A stretch of DNA of 64,000 nt, from NCBI GenBank assembly GCA_049303905.1, contig JBAQNP010000011.1:1-64000 (forward strand), given 5' to 3'. The DNA comes from UBA2206 sp049303905. Lineage in GTDB: Bacteria > Patescibacteriota > Minisyncoccia > Moranbacterales > UBA2206. The notes under the pieces were generated by a model. That model made no database searches and was not told the DNA's origin. It worked only from the letters and a program-made list of their open reading frames with translations. A program made the position numbers and the translations under genes. Below are positions 23,125 through 31,463 of this stretch, piece by piece. Position 1 is the stretch's first letter, and the number at the start of each line of letters is the position of its first letter.

Positions 23125-24717
23125 CAGAACTGGAGAACTAGAGTATAAAAGCTCTAGTTTTTCTTTATCTTCGGGCAAATTCAGAGGTTCGAACTTTCTG
23201 AATATCGTATTTAGCTCGGAAGATATTTTTTCTAGGCCAGCGAACTTATTATCGGCTCTAATATTGAGTTTTTTCTCAGAAAGTGAGAGGTTCGAACCAA
23301 TCGCCCTAAATATCTCTTTTCGTTTTTCTTCATCGCCATTTCTGAACTTTTCAAGTGAGTCCTTGGCAAGCTCCAGCAATTCTTTCGTTTCTTCCAGCTG
23401 GTCTATCCAATAGGTTGAATTGTCCTCACAAGCGTCCAAACTGGCCTTCAGCCGTCCTTTTTCTCGTGTTAGCTCATCTTTCTTCGTTGCGAATTCACCC
23501 TCGCTTAATTCGCCATTTATTCGCATATCTAGGAGTCTAGCTAACTTGTTATCATAAGCTTCGCATTCCTTTTTTCGGTTTTCTAATGTTTGTTTCCTTT
23601 CCTCAATTTCTTCCTTGTTTTCCTTTCTGAGTTTTTCAATCGCCCATTCTAGGAATGTGGGGTGGATCTTTATTCTTTTTAGGATTCCAATGATTTCTTC
23701 TTCAAACTTCCTTTCCTCGACTACTTTTTGATCGCATTTTGGATCTAACCTGTGACTACAGTGGTAGTAGATGTAATAATGAGTTTTGCCATTCTTGCAT
23801 TTCTTAACTTTATGTTCAGCTACTATCGATGCTTCACATATTCCGCATCTGATCGCTCCTGTATATTTGAAACTGTATTTTCGTGGTCTGGTCGTTCCTC
23901 GTCGACCGAGTATCATTTGAGTCTTTTCGAATTCTGCTTGTGTGATCATCGGTTCATGCTTGCCTTTATGCCATTGGCCACTATCGGATGGAAATTCATA
24001 CCAGCCGTAGTAGAAAGGGTTATTCATCATGGCGTACCATGAGCTGATGGAAACTTTTTGGCCATGCTTATTTGTAAAGTTCCATTCAGCAGTTCCTTTC
24101 CTGTATGCTTCTGGCGGAGTGAGTTTTCCTGAAGCGACCATTTTCAACATCTTTTGAATCGTTTCAAATCTTTCAGGATCTTTGATGATTTCTTTTTCGC
24201 CTTTGAGCTTGATGGGATTGTGTCTATATCCGAGTGGCGATCCATTAGGATACCACCCTCGCTCCGCTTTGTTTCGCAGGCCTCGCTTTGTGTCAGTGCT
24301 TAGATCGCGAATGAATTGGTTAGCCATTCCTTGCTCTACAGCCATCACTAGAACATTATCTTCAGGGTAATAACTTCTCCCGAATGTAAAAATATGTTTT
24401 ATCATCTTACCCTGTAGCATCCAACTTATCGTACCGCTATCTACAGGATTTCTAGACAGACGATTAAGTTTCCAACAAAGTATTCCATCAGCTTCGCCCC
24501 GTTTTATTTTTTCGAACATTTCGTTAAAAACTATCCTCCCAGGCTCTTTGGCTGATTTGGATTCATGCATAATTTCAGATACATTCAACCCGTTTTCTTT
24601 TGCGAGTCTTTGTAACTCTTCAATTTGCGAGTCAATCGATGCCATTTGTCGATCCTCGCTTTCAGATGATTTTCGAGCGTAAAGAATGTACTTAGTTGCT
24701 CTTGTTTCTTGGTTCAT
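23086..24717 (-). CDS. Large serine recombinase (site-specific integrase)
   Basis: 543 residues. N-terminal resolvase domain with YARKSSES (Ser17 nucleophile), RLSRNP and the helix E region, then a recombinase domain (GSPLGYRHNP; SISSWYAMMNNPFYYG) and a zinc ribbon (CGIC...CSHRLDPKC). A long coiled coil (about 355-470) follows, as in phage-type integrases. Its last codons (RDQDSNLEPID) are read from the antisense of tRNA-Asn, which marks the left attachment site. It should catalyse integration and excision of the 23.1-34.9 kb island. Confidence 0.95.
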   Translation of the reverse strand: MNQETRATKYILYARKSSESEDRQMASIDSQIEELQRLAKENGLNVSEIMHESKSAKEPGRIVFNEMFEKIKRGEADGILCWKLNRLSRNPVDSGTISWMLQGKMIKHIFTFGRSYYPEDNVLVMAVEQGMANQFIRDLSTDTKRGLRNKAERGWYPNGSPLGYRHNPIKLKGEKEIIKDPERFETIQKMLKMVASGKLTPPEAYRKGTAEWNFTNKHGQKVSISSWYAMMNNPFYYGWYEFPSDSGQWHKGKHEPMITQAEFEKTQMILGRRGTTRPRKYSFKYTGAIRCGICEASIVAEHKVKKCKNGKTHYYIYYHCSHRLDPKCDQKVVEERKFEEEIIGILKRIKIHPTFLEWAIEKLRKENKEEIEERKQTLENRKKECEAYDNKLARLLDMRINGELSEGEFATKKDELTREKGRLKASLDACEDNSTYWIDQLEETKELLELAKDSLEKFRNGDEEKRKEIFRAIGSNLSLSEKKLNIRADNKFAGLEKISSELNTIFRKFEPLNLPEDKEKLELLYSSSPVLLRDQDSNLEPID

Positions 24718-24803
24718 TTTTTTAATATTAATTGATTAGTTTTCTTAACAACACAATACTCCAAAGTGATATTAAAGCTAGTGGGTAAAAACCTGCGAAA
24801 ATC

Positions 24804-24920
24804 CGACAAAGTTCGGGCTCAAAATAGGGTAAAGCTCTTTGCCAAAATCCCGCTTTTCTCTTTTATTAAGCCATAATATGCGATTTGAACTTTACCCTTT
24901 TTTCTGAAAAAACTTTGTCG
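24804..24920. repeat. Nested 117-bp palindrome
   Basis: CGACAAAGTT (24804-24813) pairs with AACTTTGTCG (24911-24920). Inside it GGGTAAAG (24827-24834) pairs with CTTTACCC (24890-24897). It lies just upstream of the recombinase start. Confidence 0.8.
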
Positions 24921-24939
24921 TCTTTTCTAAAAGAAAGCG

Positions 24940-25020
24940 GACTCATGTAAGGGCTTTTTCTTTTTTAGTAAACCGACTCACGTAAGTCGGTTTTCTTTTG
25001 AGAATACTGACTCATGTAGG
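24940..25020 (+). repeat. Three GACTCAYGTA repeats with 34-35 bp period
   Basis: GACTCATGTAAGG (24940), GACTCACGTAAG (24975), GACTCATGTAGG (25009). The middle one forms a hairpin AACCGACTCACGTAAGTCGGTT with a T-run. Confidence 0.75.
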
Positions 25021-25050
25021 TAAGTTTTCTTCAATCTCTATATTGCAAAA

Positions 25051-25268
25051 AACGTTCAGAAAATTCAGAAAATGTGTCCGCAAAACCCGCAAAACTACAT
25101 TCTCAAAACGTTCGGAAAACTCGGAAAACTAAAGTACGAAAAACGCTCCAAAAACTCCAAAAACCTACCTTTAAAAACGTTCAGAAAATTCAGGGGATTA
25201 AATTCCTGAAACGTTCAGAAAACTCAGAAAACCATATCCTTTTCTGTGTCAGAAAAGTCAGGGAATTA
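25051..25268 (+). repeat. Iteron-like array, about seven degenerate units
   Basis: Units start near 25051, 25076, 25107, 25142, 25176, 25210 and 25247. The last regular steps are 34-35 bp. Each unit is itself a doublet about 10 bp apart, and the doublet members agree with each other while units differ: TCAG/TCAG, CCGC/CCGC, TCGG/TCGG, TCCA/TCCA, each followed by AAAA. Confidence 0.75.
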
Positions 25269-25390
25269 TTTTTTAAAAAATCGCCGTTTTTTATTTTTTT
25301 ACTTAACTTCATTGATTGCATAGATACTTTATATTTACCTTATAGGGAACATATATTCTTTATATGACGTATATGTATATATAATAGTTA

Positions 25391-25729
25391 CTATGTTTGA
25401 CCATTAATGTTTCTGGAAAACTCCTCGCTTTGATAACATTCAATTATTTTTTCTTCTAATTTTTTCCATAGCACTTTATTCTCCATGTAAACAATTTCAA
25501 CAAATTTACCTTTGTGTGGCGTGGCTGGAGGAGAAACGTAAAGCCCTCTGGATGAATACCAAATTCTATAGCCCTTTATAACTAAACAGCCAAAGAAAGT
25601 AACATTTACAATAGCTCTGACGGAATCCTTTCTCGTTTCCATCTCCTTGATCAGGTTAATTTTGACACGAATATTTTCTATGTCACTATGATTCAATATT
25701 CTTTTCTCATTGGGGGTTTCTATCTTCAT
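25391..25729 (-). CDS. SpoVG-like DNA-binding protein
   Basis: 112 residues. From about residue 20 it follows the SpoVG pattern: IRVKINL, then RAIVNVTFFGCLVIKGYRI, GLYVSPPATPHKGKFVEIVY and a C-terminal helix EEKIIECYQSE. SpoVG proteins bind specific DNA or RNA sites. On mobile elements such proteins often control element genes. It lies next to the repeat region. Confidence 0.7.
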   Translation of the reverse strand: MKIETPNEKRILNHSDIENIRVKINLIKEMETRKDSVRAIVNVTFFGCLVIKGYRIWYSSRGLYVSPPATPHKGKFVEIVYMENKVLWKKLEEKIIECYQSEEFSRNINGQT

Positions 25730-25833
25730 TTTTTTACTAATTTTAATAATAATGCTAATTATGTATAAGAATTCATTTTAGATGCTTAGCTCTCCATTTC
25801 CAGCTTTGCTCATCCTCGCATGCAAAATGTAAT

Positions 25834-26115
25834 TTATGTTTCCGAATAGTATAAGTCATGTAAGATTTCTATTTTTTTACTACCATCATAATCTTCTTTG
25901 GAAACGTTTTTATTGAAATGATAGTTGATTGATTTTATGGAAATTTTTCGACTACTCTGCTTTACTTCCATCACGATCATTCTGAATAGACAAATATCGG
26001 AAACCAGTTGATAGTTCCTTAAACTCCGAAGATACTTAAAAATTCTTCCCAACCCATAGTTCTTATCAATCAGTCTCCTAGCAATTTTGATTTGATCATT
26101 TGCATTTTTGCTCAT
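25834..26115 (-). CDS. Hypothetical basic protein, 93 residues
   Basis: Basic, mostly helical, with no TM segment (IARRLIDKNYGLGRIFKYLRSLR). No family recognised. Part of a run of small same-strand genes behind the recombinase. Confidence 0.6.
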   Translation of the reverse strand: MSKNANDQIKIARRLIDKNYGLGRIFKYLRSLRNYQLVSDICLFRMIVMEVKQSSRKISIKSINYHFNKNVSKEDYDGSKKIEILHDLYYSET

Positions 26116-26121
26116 ATTTTT

Positions 26122-26259
26122 TTAATTAGATTTATAAACAGCAGTCAGTAAATCCAGCAACATTTGAGCATTTTCAACAATCTCGTTGTCGCTTATTTCA
26201 ACGCCAAATTCTTCTTCGTGCATTTGCTTTAGTTGTTGGATTTCTTCTTGCGAAAACAT
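26122..26259 (-). CDS. 45-residue acidic helical protein
   Basis: ATG at 26259, stop at 26122-26124. It starts MFSQEEIQQLKQMHEEEFG and continues with two amphipathic helices. Short proteins of this look accompany serine recombinases in Patescibacteria elements in my memory; I cannot name a family. It lies 1 nt after the stop of the upstream gene and 6 nt before the start of the next, which supports an operon. Confidence 0.65.
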   Translation of the reverse strand: MFSQEEIQQLKQMHEEEFGVEISDNEIVENAQMLLDLLTAVYKSN

Positions 26260-26260
26260 T

Positions 26261-26479
26261 TTAGTTATAGATTCTACCTTTCAAATCCTTTTGAATGAAA
26301 AATAACTTTTTTGGTTCGACCTTTATTTTTCCATTGTGAAAATCATCCAATATCATATTGGTTTTTTCGTTTGGGATAATAACAAAGACACATCTTCTTG
26401 GATCGCTTTTGTCTATTTCTGCAATTTCATGATCAAAGTAAAGCAGTACTGAACACGTTAATAGATCTGTTATTTTCAT
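26261..26479 (-). CDS. DUF5659-like small protein
   Basis: 72 residues. LLTCSVLLYFDHEIAEIDK, then CVFVIIPN, a short helix with FHNGKIKVEPKKLFFIQKDLKGRIY matches the layout of DUF5659, typical of recombinase-linked mobile elements. Function unknown. First gene of the small-gene run. Confidence 0.65.
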   Translation of the reverse strand: MKITDLLTCSVLLYFDHEIAEIDKSDPRRCVFVIIPNEKTNMILDDFHNGKIKVEPKKLFFIQKDLKGRIYN

Positions 26480-26565
26480 CTTAATCTAAATAAAAAAATT
26501 ACGACTTTATATGTCGTAATCATAGAGCGTAACTATTTAATCCTGCACAGTATAAATCTGGTGGA

Positions 26566-27672
26566 TTATAGGTTCATTAGCTTTTTGAATCTGGTTATTT
26601 CTCTTGATGCAATATTTGCAGGGACTTTCTTAAGCTTAAGGTTTTCCATTACTTTGTTTGCCTCTTTGTTGGTCAATTTTTCCCCAGTAATCAAGAAGAA
26701 ATATATTGCCTCGCTCAATATTGTTTTTGGATCTATCCTTGAAATTCCCATTTTAGACTTGTAGGATGGAAATTTCTTTATGACACCAGCACCGCTTAAT
26801 TCTTTGATAAGGTTTCTTATATCGGTTATGTCAGTTGCACCATAAATATCAATGCTGATGTGTGGCTCAAAATTCTTCAGTTTTTCCTTGCTTAACTGAA
26901 TGCATCGATTTTCCGTTTGTATTATTGAAGCCCTTGATGATCTTCGGCTGGAAGTCGCAAAATTATCATCCCACTCTATTTTATTGAACAAAATAAATTT
27001 TCTTAGATTGGATGAATAACTCGAAGGGAAACCCAATTCCATGACAAAAAAATTGTAAATTTCCTCTTTGAGTTTCGGGTATTTATTATCTAAAAATATA
27101 TCAATTTCATCAATCAATTTTTGCTTGGTTTTGCCACTTTGATTTTCCGTGCTTTTGTCAGCTATTTCCAAAATCAGATCATAATATGGATCGGATTCAT
27201 TTTCCAATACTTCTACCAAATAAACTGCATTTTCTCTAAAATTACTATATACTTCCGCTCTGACAGCACTAGGTTTTATTCCATATTTTTTTCTCAGGTT
27301 GCTTAACCATTGATTGAATTTTGGAATAAATCGCAATATGGTAATCAGCGATATTTCTTTTGGATGTTTTAAACCTTTTTTAATATAACCAAAATCTGTA
27401 GCCAAAATTGATAAAACTTCTCGCTTAGCTAAGGATTCTTTTTCAGATAATCCCATTTCAATCCCTGTTTTTTTGGATGGTTTATTTTTCTCCTTAATTA
27501 GATTATTTAAACCGAGCAAATCATTTGGAATAAAATATTCTTCTTTGATAAAACCAGCATCTTCTAGAAATTTGCTTGATACCTGGATAGTTCTCTTCGA
27601 GAAAAGAGGACTTTTATTTGCTTCTGTACAAAAATCAACTAAATTCATGATGTTAATCTTAATTTCTTCCAT
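26566..27672 (-). CDS. Hypothetical protein of the island, about 368 residues
   Basis: I place the start at the ATG at 27672 (MEEIKINIMNLVDFC). The longer frame to 27864 would translate a GC-rich palindrome (27775-27860). The protein is soluble, Lys-rich and helical, with a possible winged-helix segment near the C-terminus (SGAGVIKKFP; TNKEANKVMENLKL). Position and size would suit a replication or partition protein for the iteron region, but no motif proves it. Confidence 0.6.
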   Translation of the reverse strand: MEEIKINIMNLVDFCTEANKSPLFSKRTIQVSSKFLEDAGFIKEEYFIPNDLLGLNNLIKEKNKPSKKTGIEMGLSEKESLAKREVLSILATDFGYIKKGLKHPKEISLITILRFIPKFNQWLSNLRKKYGIKPSAVRAEVYSNFRENAVYLVEVLENESDPYYDLILEIADKSTENQSGKTKQKLIDEIDIFLDNKYPKLKEEIYNFFVMELGFPSSYSSNLRKFILFNKIEWDDNFATSSRRSSRASIIQTENRCIQLSKEKLKNFEPHISIDIYGATDITDIRNLIKELSGAGVIKKFPSYKSKMGISRIDPKTILSEAIYFFLITGEKLTNKEANKVMENLKLKKVPANIASREITRFKKLMNL

Positions 27673-27774
27673 TTTACCACTAAACCCGAAATGGTTGTAT
27701 TTTAAGCAATTTGATGGTATTTTATATTTGGTACCATAATCAATAAATACTAAGGTGAAACCCTTGGGTTTTGC

Positions 27775-27860
27775 TCTATCACGCCCTTTAGCGGGCGGCT
27801 CGACGCACATGATAGAGCACCTTGGTGTTTTTTGATTGTGGTACCCGTCGGGTCGTCCAC
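27775..27860. repeat. GC-rich palindromes upstream of the 27672 gene
   Basis: TGCTCTATCA (27770-27779)/TGATAGAGCA (27809-27818) with an inner CGCCCTTTAGCGGGCG, and nearby GTACCCGTCGGGTCGT and CCACTCAAGCGGAACCACTCG. REP-like elements unlike the surrounding AT-rich DNA. Confidence 0.5.
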
Positions 27861-27903
27861 TCAAGCGGAACCACTCGACGACTAATTATTAGTCGTTTTT
27901 ATT

Positions 27904-29187
27904 ATGAAAATTTCTAGAATTTTAGGGGAAAACTTTTTTCGGAAAGATTTGAATCTTAAAAATAAATGGTTGCATAGACTTATTTCTATCTCATTTGTTT
28001 TATTATTTTTTGTTTCTGTTATTTCCGTATTTGTAGACTATTTTGATGGTAATGGTTTTACCCAATGGACACAGACAAACACTCTTAAAGAGAGAATAAA
28101 TTCTGATATGAATGCTACTGGCAATCTTGTTAAACAAAACGAGAAATTAGAAGAAATTGGTGCTCCTGCACAAACTCTAAATCTTAATGACTTGCCCTAT
28201 GGTGATTATGTTTTAAATAATGTATATTGTTCCACTGAAATTCAAAATCATGTAGGGGAAATAAAAAACGAACGTAAAATTGACCACCTTCTAGTAAGAG
28301 ATTTGTATGATAAAAATGATGTTTCAATTGAAGATTTTAATAAATACATAAAGGAAAATAATATAGATTGTATAGCTGTGGATGCTTATACGACTTATGG
28401 AAATAACAGTCAGGAAACTGGTAAATTTACTTTTTTAGAACCCAATAAAAAATTTCAGAATGGTTGGGCGTTTTATAAAAAATCAATCCCCAAAACCGTT
28501 TTATATCTTTTAGGATATTCACTTTGGACAGTGACATCTTTATTACTTATTTTCATTGTAATAGCCGTTATCTATTATAAAATTTTGCTTTATATAATAT
28601 TCGGCAAAGCCACCAATGAAGCATCAAGGGAGGGAATCGAAAGAAGCGATGCAGTAAAATTGAGTCGATACGCAAAGCCCATAGTCATTATCTCAATCGT
28701 AATCATTTTACTTTTAGGAGTTTCTTTTTATTGGTTTGGAATTAGGCCGTCAAATATTCGACAGTGGTGTTCTGACGTTGAGGGAAGACAGGCTACTAAT
28801 AGTGAATACACGAATTGTTTAAGGAAAAATGGGTTAAGAGAGGACAATTTACAATCTATTAATGATGAGCAATTAAAAAATTTACAACAAAGCATCGACG
28901 AGCAGTCGGAAAAAATAGAAAATGTTAACACAAAAAAGAACACCTCGTCTATCGATGCTCAGGCAATAATAAAGTCATCCATAGAAAAAACTAATCGTGA
29001 AGAGCAGGCAAAATGCCAGCAGGAATTAAGTGAATATAACTCCTGTTTAGCTGAGTATAATTCTAAGATGACTGAATATAATTCATGCCTAACGGAAGAA
29101 GCGAATCCGAATTCCTGGAATTATGGCAAGACATCACTTTGTTTCAAGCCATCTAATTATTGCTTTAAGCCAGTTTGTGCTTATTAG
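27904..29187 (+). CDS. Membrane protein with Cys-containing C-terminal repeats
   Basis: 427 residues. TM helices at about 25-45, 200-225 and 260-280. Between the first two is an extracytoplasmic domain of about 150 residues. After the third comes a coiled-coil-like Gln/Glu-rich stretch, then a Cys-rich tail with three near-repeats of the type SEYNSCLAEYNS. It converges on the S8 protease gene with a 9-nt gap. Unknown family; possibly a surface or sensing component of the same island. Confidence 0.7.
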   Translation: MKISRILGENFFRKDLNLKNKWLHRLISISFVLLFFVSVISVFVDYFDGNGFTQWTQTNTLKERINSDMNATGNLVKQNEKLEEIGAPAQTLNLNDLPYGDYVLNNVYCSTEIQNHVGEIKNERKIDHLLVRDLYDKNDVSIEDFNKYIKENNIDCIAVDAYTTYGNNSQETGKFTFLEPNKKFQNGWAFYKKSIPKTVLYLLGYSLWTVTSLLLIFIVIAVIYYKILLYIIFGKATNEASREGIERSDAVKLSRYAKPIVIISIVIILLLGVSFYWFGIRPSNIRQWCSDVEGRQATNSEYTNCLRKNGLREDNLQSINDEQLKNLQQSIDEQSEKIENVNTKKNTSSIDAQAIIKSSIEKTNREEQAKCQQELSEYNSCLAEYNSKMTEYNSCLTEEANPNSWNYGKTSLCFKPSNYCFKPVCAY

Positions 29188-29196
29188 TAAAAAAGT

Positions 29197-31449
29197 CTAT
29201 AGTTTGATTTTTGTTTTTACTTTTTGGTCTATGATGTTGTATATGGGATATTTTTCTCTGATAATTTGGTGTAAGTCTATCCTTTTTGTTGTATCTGGCG
29301 TTATATCCTCAATAGATATTACCAGTGCATAATCTTGAGAATAATCAATTGTATCAGCCTTTCCTCTTGTAGTTAAGGTTAGCCATATTTCCCAATCACC
29401 ATTTTTATAATGCGAAAAAGTTTTTTCAAAAGTCTTTAGATTTTGCCATTTTGTTCTATTGTCAATCTTTTCCGAGGGGAGTCCGGCACTTCTATCCGTA
29501 CCATTAGAGTTTTTATAATGAAGATTGATGTCTATATCTGCTAATGTATAATCTATCTGGCCACTTTCACTTATGAGTGGAGTATAGGCTAAAGTTCCCC
29601 TAATCTTAACTTTTTTATTTTTTCCAACCAACTCATCAGGAATAATAAATTTTATTTTATGTTTATACTCTTTTGCTTCTTGATCATTTTCTTTTTTTGC
29701 CTCAATGGCTCCCAGGTGTATAAATGTCGCTGATGACTTATCGCAGTCTAAAGCTCTGCTGTAATCAGGGATTCCAAAACCAACTGCTCTTCTACAATCA
29801 TTCTCTTTTATTTTTGAATTATTAGGCAGATTGTAACTAGCAGAATGAACAACTAAGGCCTTTACTAAATCAATCGAGTTTCTCCCAGTGTTCAACAGAT
29901 AAGCATAAATTTGAGCGGCAATACTACTTACTAATGGAGCCGCAAAACTTGTTCCGATATTTTCATAAATTTTTTTAGGATCAATTGATAAGCTCCTAAC
30001 TCCAACCCCTGCATAGTTTCCGTATTTATCGATATTCCCTCCAAAATGTGCTAAATCTGGCTTTTTTGAATCAGGCAGACCGGTTCTTGTAAAAGGAGAC
30101 GGCTCATTATTCAGAGATAATGCTCTTGAAGACGAACTATCAGCAATGGAGCCAACGCTTAAACCATTTATGATGTCGGCAGGAGAGGTAATAACTGAAT
30201 TGTTGCAGAATAAACAATCTGGATATGTATCAGTCAGAAAAGTTTTTTGATTGCCTGCCGTTACAATTAAACAAACTTTGTGTTTATATGCTATTGCATC
30301 AAGCTCGCGAGTGAAAAATGATTTTGTGTTATTTAGTATTGTCGTATCCGAGTCATTATTTAATGATAGATTAAAAACTTTTATATCTTTGTATTTTGGG
30401 TTTTTTATTGTGTCCAAGAGAGCGTTTATTATTTCTCGATCATTAGCACCCCTGCTTTTTCTCATCACTTTTATATCTAGAATTTTCAAGGCTGGTATCA
30501 GTCGGTTATTTTCTCTTATTTGGTTTTCAATGTCATTTCCAAAAATTGCTCGTCCTGCAACGAATGTGCCATGCGAATGATTTTCGTCTTGAGAATCCTT
30601 TATAAAATCACAAGTATCTAGAATTAAATCCTTAATTAAGGGGTGTCTAGATATGCCAGTATCTATGACACCAATTTTTGCATCAAGTAATGGTTTTTCT
30701 ATAATAACCGAATTGTATTCATATTCAATAGGTAGCTCTTGCGGGGTAAAAAAATCAATAGATTTTTCCACTCTAACAATTGGATTTCTTGGATCTGGTT
30801 CAGAAATTTCATCAATAAAATTTGCGGCGAAAGAACCATATAATATTTTTGAACCAGCTTGCGAAGTAAAATACTCAACTTCAGAGCCAGTTTTCTTTTT
30901 CAGATTTTTTGCTACTTGTTTTCCATCTTCTTCGGAAACACCATCTGCAAGTATCAAATAGCTCTTGATTTTTTTGCCTTTTTGCGGAACAAATGATAAC
31001 TTCGCACGCTTATTAATAAGTCCAATCTTGGTAATCGCAGACAAATATGCACTTCCGTTTTTATTATTAATCAAATCGAATTTACTTACAGAGTCCCTAA
31101 AGGATTTAAGATTTTCAGCAGTTGAGGATGCTAGAAAATTTTGTTTTCCTATTTGCGAATAAACATCTATATGGTTTTGTTCTAGTAGCTTACGTGGTTG
31201 TGCTGACTTTGCTAGTGCCTCATCATGAAATTCGATTTCATAAAATAATCTGTTTCCAGATAAAATTTGCCCTACTTTCTTTGTTTCCGCAAAACCTATA
31301 AGGTTGTCAACTTCTCGAACCCTATCTCTTTTGTGTTTTTCAAATTCCGAATCATCTCCTCTGTAAGGCGGTGGATTTCCGCCTCCAGATTTTTGCTCTC
31401 TGCGATTATTTTCGGCTGGTATTTCAAATAAAGGGTTTTTTATTTTCAT
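29197..31449 (-). CDS. ietS: S8 (subtilisin-like) protease of an IetAS-type defence pair (IetS)
   Basis: 750 residues, no signal peptide, so cytoplasmic. The triad is complete: Asp263 in IGVIDTG, His293 in HSHGTFVAG, Ser501 in GTSFAAP, with oxyanion Asn400 (VTAGN). An N-terminal domain of about 230 residues and a C-terminal beta domain (about 590-740) flank the catalytic core. Subtilases of this layout paired with an AAA ATPase form IetAS, first known as a plasmid stability pair in Agrobacterium and later shown to be antiphage. It lies 14 nt downstream of the ATPase gene. Confidence 0.85.
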   Translation of the reverse strand: MKIKNPLFEIPAENNRREQKSGGGNPPPYRGDDSEFEKHKRDRVREVDNLIGFAETKKVGQILSGNRLFYEIEFHDEALAKSAQPRKLLEQNHIDVYSQIGKQNFLASSTAENLKSFRDSVSKFDLINNKNGSAYLSAITKIGLINKRAKLSFVPQKGKKIKSYLILADGVSEEDGKQVAKNLKKKTGSEVEYFTSQAGSKILYGSFAANFIDEISEPDPRNPIVRVEKSIDFFTPQELPIEYEYNSVIIEKPLLDAKIGVIDTGISRHPLIKDLILDTCDFIKDSQDENHSHGTFVAGRAIFGNDIENQIRENNRLIPALKILDIKVMRKSRGANDREIINALLDTIKNPKYKDIKVFNLSLNNDSDTTILNNTKSFFTRELDAIAYKHKVCLIVTAGNQKTFLTDTYPDCLFCNNSVITSPADIINGLSVGSIADSSSSRALSLNNEPSPFTRTGLPDSKKPDLAHFGGNIDKYGNYAGVGVRSLSIDPKKIYENIGTSFAAPLVSSIAAQIYAYLLNTGRNSIDLVKALVVHSASYNLPNNSKIKENDCRRAVGFGIPDYSRALDCDKSSATFIHLGAIEAKKENDQEAKEYKHKIKFIIPDELVGKNKKVKIRGTLAYTPLISESGQIDYTLADIDINLHYKNSNGTDRSAGLPSEKIDNRTKWQNLKTFEKTFSHYKNGDWEIWLTLTTRGKADTIDYSQDYALVISIEDITPDTTKRIDLHQIIREKYPIYNIIDQKVKTKIKL

Positions 31450-31463
31450 AATTTTACTTTTAA

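Larger units (their letters stand above)
24718..25390. other. 673-bp non-coding region with nested palindrome and two series of ~34-bp repeats (putative origin/control region)
   Basis: No credible gene. It contains a nested long palindrome (24804-24920), three GACTCAYGTA units at 24940, 24975 and 25009, and a run of iteron-like repeats (25051-25268). An AT-rich stretch follows (25270-25390). Such architecture fits a replication origin or partition site of a plasmid-like element. Confidence 0.6.

Noticed and set aside
24940..25268. CRISPR-like regular repeats
   Set aside because: Repeats are short and degenerate, spacers are not unique fixed-length sequences, and no cas genes exist. Iteron-type repeats explain it better.
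25074..25367. 97-codon plus-strand ORF in the repeat region
   Set aside because: The 34-bp repeat period is not a multiple of three, so the protein does not repeat in register; composition is that of the DNA repeats.
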